Notes under the pieces: model-generated
The model's input: the letters and a program-made list of their open reading frames with translations, nothing else
Database searches by the model: none
Told to the model about the DNA's origin: nothing
Assembly (NCBI RefSeq): GCF_025961835.1
Contig: NZ_JAOQOK010000001.1
Span: 558,001 to 622,000, forward strand
Length of the DNA stretch: 64,000 nt
Source: Sphingobium sp. B2D3C
Lineage (GTDB): Bacteria > Pseudomonadota > Alphaproteobacteria > Sphingomonadales > Sphingomonadaceae
Direction: 5' to 3'
Made by a program: the position numbers and the translations under genes
In this document: piece after piece, positions 9,379 to 15,634 of the stretch
Position numbering within the stretch: the stretch's first letter is position 1
How the letters are laid out: every line of letters begins with the position of its first letter

Positions 9379-10058
9379 AGCTCGATCAGCCGATCCGGCA
9401 ACTCATTGGGATTGTCGGCGCTCTTGGGGCAGTGCTCGGCAAGGATGAGGCCGGCTTTCTCGATGGCGAGCGCCATGCCTTGCGCGATGCGCCCGGCGCG
9501 CACTTCGTCGATCATCGTGGCCATTGCTTCGCCCCAGACTTCCGGCGACACGCGCGAGGCGATGGCTTCGTCGGCGACGATTTCCGCGCGATGCTCATCG
9601 AGCGAGAGGTAGAGCAACATGCCCGTAAGGCGGCGGGTCCGCGCCTCGGCCGAGGTGCGGAACAGCAGCAGAGCGCGCCGCCGCACGCGGCGCGATTTGG
9701 TCGCGCCAGGCGTCACCAGCATCCGCAGCGCCGGTATCGCCAGCAGATAGCGCATCACGAGGAAGTGCAGGCACATCTGCCCGAACATCAGCAGGTAGAG
9801 CAGGTGTCGCGGCAACTCATGATGCCAGCCGCCGGTCAGGCCGATCAAGGCACGCTCATAGGCTGCGGGGAAGGCGGCAGCAATCAGCGGCACCAGCAGC
9901 ACGAACAGCAAGGACCAGTGCAGCCCGACATCATGATAGGCATCCGAGCGGCGCGCGACGATGGTCACGATCTCCGCGTCTGTCTTCAGTTCAGCCTTCG
10001 CCACAGCATCGGTGACGATGCGATGATCGGCCTCGCTCATGGAAATCCGCCTGCCCAT
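9375..10058 (-). CDS. TPM-domain membrane protein (short form)
   Basis: About 227 aa. An N-terminal TPM-like stretch (AVAKAELKTDAEIVTIVARRSDAY) is followed by two hydrophobic segments and then a second conserved block (RRRALLLFRTSAEARTRRLTGMLLYLSLDEHRAEIVAD). The TPM fold was named for TLP18.3/Psb32/MOLO-1 proteins; phosphatase or repair roles are proposed for some members, none can be assigned here. The ATG at 10058 overlaps the stop of the preceding gene (TGATG); a GTG one codon earlier is possible. It pairs with the longer TPM gene and lemA, a recurring trio in many bacteria. Confidence 0.82.
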   Translation of the reverse strand: MGRRISMSEADHRIVTDAVAKAELKTDAEIVTIVARRSDAYHDVGLHWSLLFVLLVPLIAAAFPAAYERALIGLTGGWHHELPRHLLYLLMFGQMCLHFLVMRYLLAIPALRMLVTPGATKSRRVRRRALLLFRTSAEARTRRLTGMLLYLSLDEHRAEIVADEAIASRVSPEVWGEAMATMIDEVRAGRIAQGMALAIEKAGLILAEHCPKSADNPNELPDRLIEL

Positions 10059-10909
10059 CACCAGCCTCCGCTCGCGCCGCCGCCGCCGAAGCTGCCACCA
10101 CCGCCGGAAAATCCGCCACCGCCGCCCCAGCCACCGCCGCCACCCCAGCCGCCGCCATCATTGTCGCGACTGTTGAGCGCGCTGCGAATGGCCGCTTCCG
10201 CCCCCCAGATGATGATGGGGTGGATGCCGCCGCGATAGCGCCGGCCGCCGCGCAACCGCCCGAAAATGGGCAGCACGACGAAGAACAATATGAAGATTGC
10301 GAGGAAGATCGCCGGCCCGAAGCCCTTGCCCGCCTGGCGCTTGTCCTGCTCGGCCGCGGCCGAGGCGAGCTTGCGCTGTTCTTCGGGCGGCAGTTCGAGA
10401 ATGCGCACGATCTCGGCGACGCCCGCGCTGATGCCACCCGGAAAATCCCCATCGCGGAAGCGCGGCGTGATGACATCGCGGATGATGCGGCCGGATAGCG
10501 CATCGGTCAGGATCGGCTCCAGACCATAGCCGACCTGAATGGTCAGCCGGCGCTCGTTCGGCGCGACCAGCAACAACACGCCGCTGTTGGTGTCCTTCTC
10601 GCCGATGCCCCAGGCGCGACCAAGCCGATAGCCATAATCGCTGATCTCATAGCCATTGAGGTCCGGCACGGTCGCCACGACCAGCTGGCGCCCGGTGGTT
10701 TTTTCCAACGTTTCGGATTGCTGGGTAAGGGCTGCCTCTGTGGCGGGGTCGAGAATGTCGGCGCCGTCCACCACCCGCCCCGTCAGCGCGGGAAAGCTCT
10801 GGGCAAGCGCCGCATCCGGCCGCAGCATGAGCAGCGCGACCAGCACCAGCATAAAGCGCATCAGCGCCGGCACGATGGCCGGCGCGACAGGGCGGTGGGA
10901 ACGGGTCAA
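10058..10909 (-). CDS. TPM-domain protein with signal peptide and glycine-rich tail (YgcG-like)
   Basis: 283 aa. A signal sequence ends near ALAQS (residue ~37), then comes a TPM domain (LTGRVVDGADILDP through GYGLEPILTDALSGRIIRD), a membrane helix around residues 200-220 (FLAIFILFFVVLPIF) and a C-terminal tail made almost only of Gly, Trp, Ser and Phe. Low-complexity Gly-rich tails like this are common in the YgcG/TPM family. The domain is probably periplasmic and anchored to the inner membrane. ATG overlaps the lemA stop (ATGA). Function is not established. Confidence 0.86.
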   Translation of the reverse strand: MTRSHRPVAPAIVPALMRFMLVLVALLMLRPDAALAQSFPALTGRVVDGADILDPATEAALTQQSETLEKTTGRQLVVATVPDLNGYEISDYGYRLGRAWGIGEKDTNSGVLLLVAPNERRLTIQVGYGLEPILTDALSGRIIRDVITPRFRDGDFPGGISAGVAEIVRILELPPEEQRKLASAAAEQDKRQAGKGFGPAIFLAIFILFFVVLPIFGRLRGGRRYRGGIHPIIIWGAEAAIRSALNSRDNDGGGWGGGGGWGGGGGFSGGGGSFGGGGASGGW

Positions 10910-11523
10910 TTGCCGTTGAACATCGCGCCGACATCCGGCGTGGTGTCAGCGCCGGCCTTGGCCTCGAAGGGCGTCAGCGGCTTGGCGCCATGGATCAGCT
11001 TGGCGCCGATCATCTCCGGGAAGGTGCGGATGCGCGTGTTATAATCCTGCACCGCGAGATTATAGTCGCGGATCGAGATGTTGATGCGGTTTTCCGTGCC
11101 CTCAAGCTGGGTCATCAGGTCCGCGAAGCGCTCCTGACTCTTGAGGTCGGGATAGCGCTCGACGGTGACAAGCAGGCGGGAGAGGGCGCCGCTCACATTG
11201 TTCTGCGCGGCCTGAAACGCCTGGACCTTGGCCGGGTCGCTCAGTTGATCTGCAGTGACCTGCACCTGCGTCGCGGACGCGCGGGCACTGATCACGCCTT
11301 CCAGCGTCTCTCGCTCGATCTGCGCGGAATTGCGCGCGACGGCGACGAGATTGGGAATAAGATCGGCCCGGCGCTGATAAGCCGCCTGCACGTCAGCCCA
11401 TTTGGCCTTGGCATTTTCCTCGGCGGTGGGCACCGAATTGATGCCGCAGGCCGCCAGCGCCAGCGGCAAGGCAAGCAGCAGAAACATGCGCAGTGCTTTG
11501 AATGGCGATGAAAGCGTGGCCAT
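10906..11523 (-). CDS. lemA: LemA family lipoprotein
   Basis: 205 aa from the ATG at 11523, which has aggggac 8 bases upstream; an earlier in-frame ATG at 11541 would put that ribosome-binding site inside the gene. The N-terminus has a lipoprotein signal with lipobox LAAC (Cys at about residue 25), so this LemA is probably membrane-anchored by lipid. The LemA fold is a helical bundle with motifs NAKAKWADVQAAYQRRADLIPNLV and the NFPEMIGAKL-like FPEMIGAKL end. The molecular role of LemA is unknown. It heads the lemA-TPM-TPM-Nudix operon. Confidence 0.9.
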   Translation of the reverse strand: MATLSSPFKALRMFLLLALPLALAACGINSVPTAEENAKAKWADVQAAYQRRADLIPNLVAVARNSAQIERETLEGVISARASATQVQVTADQLSDPAKVQAFQAAQNNVSGALSRLLVTVERYPDLKSQERFADLMTQLEGTENRINISIRDYNLAVQDYNTRIRTFPEMIGAKLIHGAKPLTPFEAKAGADTTPDVGAMFNGN

Positions 11524-11549
11524 GGCGGTCTGTCCCCTCATAAGGCGGT

Positions 11550-11567
11550 GTATCGCTTGAGTGATAC
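11550..11567. promoter_or_regulatory. 18-bp imperfect palindrome, candidate operator for lemA operon
   Basis: GTATCGCTTGAGTGATAC is nearly self-complementary, with outer arms GTATC/GATAC exact. It lies 27-44 bases upstream of the lemA start and in the only gap between lemA and the divergent mscL. Size and symmetry suit a dimeric helix-turn-helix repressor. No regulator gene is next to it. Confidence 0.4.
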
Positions 11568-11666
11568 GCTAAATAGGGTGTTGATTGCCCGCCCGCAACG
11601 GGCTTAGCTGCCCCGCATCATCCAAATCCATCATCAGCAGCCCGCAGACGGCAGGGGAGAAACACG

Positions 11667-12095
11667 ATGCTGACCGAATTCAAAGCCTTCATCGCACGGG
11701 GCAATGTCCTCGATCTCGCCGTGGGCGTCATCATCGGCGCGGCCTTCGGCGCCATCGTCAGTTCGGTGACGGACGATCTCATCATGCCGATCATCGGCGC
11801 GTTGCTCGGCGGCCTGGATTTCTCCAACTACTTCGTTCCGCTGGCCGCCGTCCCTGCCGGGACCGAACCGACGCTGGAGGCCATGAAGGCTGCGGCGGTG
11901 CCGGTGTTCGCTTATGGTTCGTTCATCACGGCGGTGATCAAATTCTTCATTCTGGCGTTCGTCATTTTCCTGATCGTGCGGCAGGCCAACCGCTTCTTCG
12001 TTAAGAAAAAAGCAGAGGAAGTCGCAGCGCCCGCTGGCCCCTCCGAGGTCGATCTTCTCAAGGAAATCCGCGACGTTCTGAAGGCGAAGCCCTGA
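11667..12095 (+). CDS. mscL: Large-conductance mechanosensitive channel
   Basis: 142 aa. Opens under membrane tension to release solutes during osmotic downshock; homopentamer in the inner membrane. The N-terminal amphipathic helix and TM1 ([24 protein letters not shown]) are highly typical, followed by a periplasmic loop that is a little long, TM2 ([16 protein letters not shown]) and a charged KKKAEE cytoplasmic helix. The ATG is preceded by aggggag. Divergent from lemA. Confidence 0.97.
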   Translation: MLTEFKAFIARGNVLDLAVGVIIGAAFGAIVSSVTDDLIMPIIGALLGGLDFSNYFVPLAAVPAGTEPTLEAMKAAAVPVFAYGSFITAVIKFFILAFVIFLIVRQANRFFVKKKAEEVAAPAGPSEVDLLKEIRDVLKAKP

Positions 12096-12209
12096 TTGGT
12101 CCGTCGCATCGGGGTGAACGAAAGGTTGCCGAGCCGGGAACCTTTGTCGCTGCGGGGGTTTTGTTTGCAGTCTCGTGACAGATGGCGGGACCTAACAGGA
12201 GACAGACGC

Positions 12210-12479
12210 GTGAAACCCATGATGATCCTTGCCGCTGCAGGCGTAGCCCTGACGCTGGCCGCATGCGATTCCAAGGAAGCGCAGAACGTCGAAGATGCCT
12301 ATGACAACCGGGCGGACGCGATTGACAACCAGGCTGACCAGCTTGAGCAGGCGAGCGACCACATGAACGGCGCTGCTGAAGACCGCGCGGAAAACGCCGT
12401 GGATCGTCTTGAAAATCGTGCGGATGCCGTGCGAAACATGGGCGACGAGAAGGCTGACGCGATCGACGCGGCCAAGTGA
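12210..12479 (+). CDS. Small helical lipoprotein
   Basis: 89 aa. A GTG start at 12210 is chosen because aggag lies 8 bases upstream; an ATG three codons later is the alternative. A short signal peptide ends in lipobox LAAC (followed by DSKEAQN). The mature protein is strongly charged and repeats an ADAID/DNRAD/ENRADAV theme, predicted to be a long amphipathic helix resembling small envelope lipoproteins. No known family can be named with confidence. It is followed by two hairpins and then the tmRNA gene. Confidence 0.75.
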   Translation: MKPMMILAAAGVALTLAACDSKEAQNVEDAYDNRADAIDNQADQLEQASDHMNGAAEDRAENAVDRLENRADAVRNMGDEKADAIDAAK

Positions 12480-12494
12480 ATTACCAATTGATCT

Positions 12495-12560
12495 AAACGC
12501 TCGCTGAGCGTTTGGTTCGACCGGCCCGGCATAGTCCCCAGGGATTATGCCGGGCTGTTT
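12495..12560 (+). terminator. Tandem hairpins ending the lipoprotein transcript
   Basis: Hairpin 1 has 8-bp arms AAACGCTC/GAGCGTTT at 12495-12513. Hairpin 2 has 9-bp arms CCCGGCATA/TATGCCGGG at 12525-12554 followed by CTGTTT. The second is a plausible intrinsic terminator with a short T-tract, separating the lipoprotein from ssrA. Confidence 0.65.
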
Positions 12561-12569
12561 GCGTCTGCG

Positions 12570-12950
12570 GGCTTCTCAACCGCGAATTGATCCCTATATG
12601 AGGATCTGCCGGCTTGTCCGGCTATGGCGATAAACTGCGGCGTGTAATAGGCGCAGCGGACCCGGGGGCGGTACCCGGCGGCTCCACCAGAAGTGGCTCT
12701 TCCTTTCAGGAAGAACTGTTCCTGACGGGGCCGAACTAGGATCGACGTGTGTTGAAAAACGCTGTTTTTGCCCGGGCTGAGTAACCCGTTCAAGGCTCAA
12801 AACCCATAAGTGCCAACGATAACGAAGCACTTGCTCTTGCAGCGTAATTGAGGGCCTCACGGCCTGACATTACCCTAACAGAACGCGGTTGGACCGAACC
12901 GGGCAACAGAATCGGATTCCAGCGGCACGGGGAGCGCCGGGCAACAGAAG
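12570..12950 (+). ncRNA. ssrA: Transfer-messenger RNA, circularly permuted two-piece form
   Basis: tmRNA rescues stalled ribosomes and adds a degradation tag. The acceptor piece comes first: T stem CCGGG/CCCGG (12662-12678, loop GGCGGTA), then acceptor strand CGGCTCC (12679-12685) and encoded ACCA (12686-12689). A spacer of 37 bases (12690-12726) is expected to be removed. The coding piece then begins GGGGCCG (12727-12733), which pairs with CGGCTCC over seven pairs (one G-U). The tag frame GCC at 12812 to TAA at 12845-12847 reads ANDNEALALAA, ending in the hydrophobic AA expected for ClpXP targeting. The permuted order is the alphaproteobacterial form. The outer ends (about 12570 and 12950) are estimates. 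Confidence 0.95.
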
Positions 12951-13230
12951 CTCCCCACCTCAGCCCTTCTCGCATAGCTTTTGAAGACCCGACTTCTGTG
13001 GGGCGCTGCTTCGCGCGGCTCTGGAGATTGTGGCCCCCGAGCGATGCTGCGAAGCACAGAATCATTAATATTACAGAATTATGACAAGATGTGCGTAATG
13101 TACGTACGCGCGAAAAATCGCTCTCATCAGTCTGATATTACGCGCTTAAAAATTTTTGTTCGAATATTGATAGCGAGTCATAAAACTGAAATACTCTCGG
13201 TCAGATTTCAAAGATACGAGAGGAATTGTC
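12951..13230. other. AT-richer intergenic region after ssrA
   Basis: About 280 bases without a supported gene. The first part contains complementary arms AGCTCCCCAC and GTGGGGCGCT (about 12950-13010, nine of ten pairs), which may be the end of the tmRNA transcript. The remainder is clearly richer in A and T than its surroundings and probably holds the promoter of the 13231 gene. Confidence 0.4.
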
Positions 13231-13587
13231 ATGAATTTCAAGATTTTGGTTGCAGGAGGCGCCGCGCTCGCGGCACTGGGCTGCACATGCGCGATCGCCC
13301 AGACCGGCGGCGCCACGGGCAGCTACGCCGCCACCGCCATTTCTGCCGGAAATCTCGATGAAGCCGAGCGTCTGTTGCAACCGGCCAGCATGACCGATGC
13401 TGCCGATCCCGCGCGGCTCATCAATATCGCGACGGTCTATGCGCGTACGCAGCGCAAGGCCGAGGCGCGCGAGGCGCTGATGCGCGTTCAGTCGCTGCCC
13501 GCCGAGCAGCTCGATCTGGCCGATGGCGCCAGCTATTCGAGCCACGCCGTCGCCCGCACCCTGCTGGCGCGCCTCGATCAGCACTGA
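13231..13587 (+). CDS. Small exported helical-repeat (TPR-like) protein
   Basis: 118 aa. It has a signal peptide (MNFKILVAGGAALAALG ... AIAQ, cleavage near residue 24). The mature part contains AISAGNLDEAERLLQPA and ARLINIATVYARTQRKAEAREAL, which have the Ala/Gly/Tyr spacing of one to two tetratricopeptide repeats, so a protein-binding helical hairpin is likely. gagaggaa precedes the ATG. An intrinsic terminator follows 36 bases after the stop, so it is monocistronic. Function unknown; similar short TPR-like exported proteins are common in sphingomonads by my recollection, not by search. Confidence 0.78.
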   Translation: MNFKILVAGGAALAALGCTCAIAQTGGATGSYAATAISAGNLDEAERLLQPASMTDAADPARLINIATVYARTQRKAEAREALMRVQSLPAEQLDLADGASYSSHAVARTLLARLDQH

Positions 13588-13622
13588 GGCCGATCCGGCT
13601 CCTGGCCGGACATCATCACGAG

Positions 13623-13656
13623 AAGGTGCGCGGACGCAGGTCTTGCGCACCTTTTT
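13623..13656 (+). terminator. Intrinsic terminator after the 13231 gene
   Basis: Nine-base arms AAGGTGCGC and GCGCACCTT (13623-13631 and 13645-13653) flank a 13-base loop and run into a T-tract. Confidence 0.85.
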
Positions 13657-13946
13657 CTATAGAGGGGAGCGGCGAGCCAGCCAGCGGCAGTTGCAATGCC
13701 ATACATCCTCCCGCTTCCGAAAGCTGGGCGGATGTTCGCGTCCAAAACCCTTGCGGTCCGCCGATCTCCAAGCCCTGCAACAAAACTGACATGAATTCGT
13801 CACGCGGATGACGCGGGGATTGCATCCCGCTGTCACACTCATCGCCTAGCTGCCGCGCCGAGGGCGCAAGGGGGACTTCACAGAGTCGCTACTCCCGTTG
13901 GCCGTCCTGCAATCGAAATCCGGAACATCCGGCAGCGGAGACGACG
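13657..13946. promoter_or_regulatory. Leader/promoter region of the lipoprotein-receptor pair
   Basis: 290 bases without a gene. It contains CTGACAT-GAAT-TCGTCAC at 13786-13803 and CTGTCAC at 13830-13836, resembling halves of the alphaproteobacterial Pho box (CTGTCAT, 4-base gap, CTGTCAT). Between them is a hairpin with arms GCGGG/CCCGC (13813-13830). The match to the Pho box is partial, so regulation by PhoB is only a hypothesis. Confidence 0.3.
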
Positions 13947-15554
13947 ATGAAACTGATCAATCGGACTATCAACTTCATGCTGGCAGGCGTGGCCCTGCCG
14001 CTGCTCGCCGGTTGCGGTGCGCAGGATATCGCGTCGCCGGGCACGGGCGGCAATGTCATCGTCAACCCGACACCCACGCCGTCGCCGACGCCCACACCCA
14101 CGCCGACCACGAGCGTAACGCCGGCTGCCGGATGCCCCACGATTGCGGACCCGCAGGGACTGACCGACGCAGGCACGATCACGGGCTCCACGGGCACCTG
14201 GCGCGTCTGCAGCCTTCCGGCACAAATTCGTGCGAACGTGACTTTGCCCAAGGTCGCCGGCCTGCTGTATCAACTCCCCGGTCGAGTCGATGTGGGTTGC
14301 GATCGCGGTCCTTCGGATGCGCTGGTTCCCTCCGGCTGCACCATCCCCGCTGTTACGCTGACGATCGAGCCCGGCGTGATCGTCTATGGCGGCACCGGCG
14401 TGTCCTGGCTGGCGGTCAATCGCGGCAACAAGATCAACGCTGTCGGCACCGTCGCCAAGCCGATCATTTTCACCAGCCGCGACAATGTGCTTGGTCTGAA
14501 TGACGACTCCAAGTCGGGTCAGTGGGGCGGCGTTGTGCTGCTCGGTCGTGCGCCGACCACCGATTGCGCCATCGGCGGCGCGACCCCGGGCTCCAATGAT
14601 TGCTATCGTCAGACCGAGGGCGCGGCCGACCCGGCCTATTTCGGCGGTCAGATCGTGGCGGATAACAGCGGTACGATGCGTTACGTCCAGATCCGCTACT
14701 CTGGTTATGTGCTGGGCGCGAACTCGGAGCTCCAGTCGCTCACGCTGGGCGGTGTCGGCTCGGCCACGACCCTCGATCACATCCAGAGCCACAACAGCTC
14801 GGACGATGCGGTCGAAGCTTTCGGTGGCGTGGTGAATATGAAGCACTTCGTGTCGACGGGCGCTGAGGACGACATCCTCGACACTGACACGGGCGTGAAG
14901 GCGAACATCCAGTTCGTCCTCGGCATCCACCGCGCGGGCGGTGGCGCCGGCGACTCGTTCGTCGAGGCGGACAGTGACAATGCCTTCACCACCAACACGC
15001 CGCGCCAGAACACCAAGGTGTCCAACGCCACGTTCATCGGTCGTTCGACGGCCAACAGCAACGGTGCGCTGGTCTACATCCGTGGTGCGGCCGACTACAC
15101 GCTGGTCAACAGCATCGTCATCAGCCCGAACTTCCCCTGCCTCGGCATCAGCCAGGCCGCGACGGCCTCTGCCACGGTCGATGCCGCAACCGACGAAGCC
15201 GGCGCGCCCGTCTTCCGCTCGGTGCAGATGCAGTGCCCGTCCAGCGGTGCCTTCTTCGGGAAGAACAGCGTGACGGCGGCTGACGTGCAGGCCATCTTCC
15301 AGGCCGGCACGAACAATAGCGCGGCCTATACCCCGTCGCTGGTGAGCGTGTTCGTCAACGGCACCACCGAGAATGGCGTCAGCGCCTTCGACGTGACGAC
15401 CCTCGGCTCCTTCTTCACGGCGGTGAACTACATCGGCGCAGTGAAGGACGCCAATGACAGCTGGTACCAGGGGTGGACCTGCAATTCCGGCACGGCGACC
15501 TTCGACAATGGCTCGGACACCACCCGCGCCTGCACGTCGCTGCCGACCGCCTGA
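13947..15554 (+). CDS. Cysteine-rich beta-structured lipoprotein, partner of TonB receptor
   Basis: 535 aa. The signal peptide ends in lipobox LAGC with Cys23. A Thr-Pro repeat linker occupies about residues 40-55 (NPTPTPSPTPTPTPTT), then comes a large extracytoplasmic domain with short Gly/Asn/Ser-rich strands (GQWGGVVLLGRAPT, GTMRYVQIRYSGY, LDHIQSHNSSDDAVEAFGG, ALVYIRGAADYTLVN), suggesting a right-handed parallel beta-helix. Ten further Cys residues are present, an even number compatible with five disulfides. +2 after the Cys is Gly, so no inner-membrane retention signal is seen. It is followed 80 bases later by the TonB receptor with no clear terminator between. The ligand or role is unknown. 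Confidence 0.82.
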   Translation: MKLINRTINFMLAGVALPLLAGCGAQDIASPGTGGNVIVNPTPTPSPTPTPTPTTSVTPAAGCPTIADPQGLTDAGTITGSTGTWRVCSLPAQIRANVTLPKVAGLLYQLPGRVDVGCDRGPSDALVPSGCTIPAVTLTIEPGVIVYGGTGVSWLAVNRGNKINAVGTVAKPIIFTSRDNVLGLNDDSKSGQWGGVVLLGRAPTTDCAIGGATPGSNDCYRQTEGAADPAYFGGQIVADNSGTMRYVQIRYSGYVLGANSELQSLTLGGVGSATTLDHIQSHNSSDDAVEAFGGVVNMKHFVSTGAEDDILDTDTGVKANIQFVLGIHRAGGGAGDSFVEADSDNAFTTNTPRQNTKVSNATFIGRSTANSNGALVYIRGAADYTLVNSIVISPNFPCLGISQAATASATVDAATDEAGAPVFRSVQMQCPSSGAFFGKNSVTAADVQAIFQAGTNNSAAYTPSLVSVFVNGTTENGVSAFDVTTLGSFFTAVNYIGAVKDANDSWYQGWTCNSGTATFDNGSDTTRACTSLPTA

Positions 15555-15634
15555 CACAATAGATGACAATGGAGGCGGGTGGATGCGCAGCGCACCCGCC
15601 CGCCTCTCTCCACAGTGATTTAAGGGGACTATCG

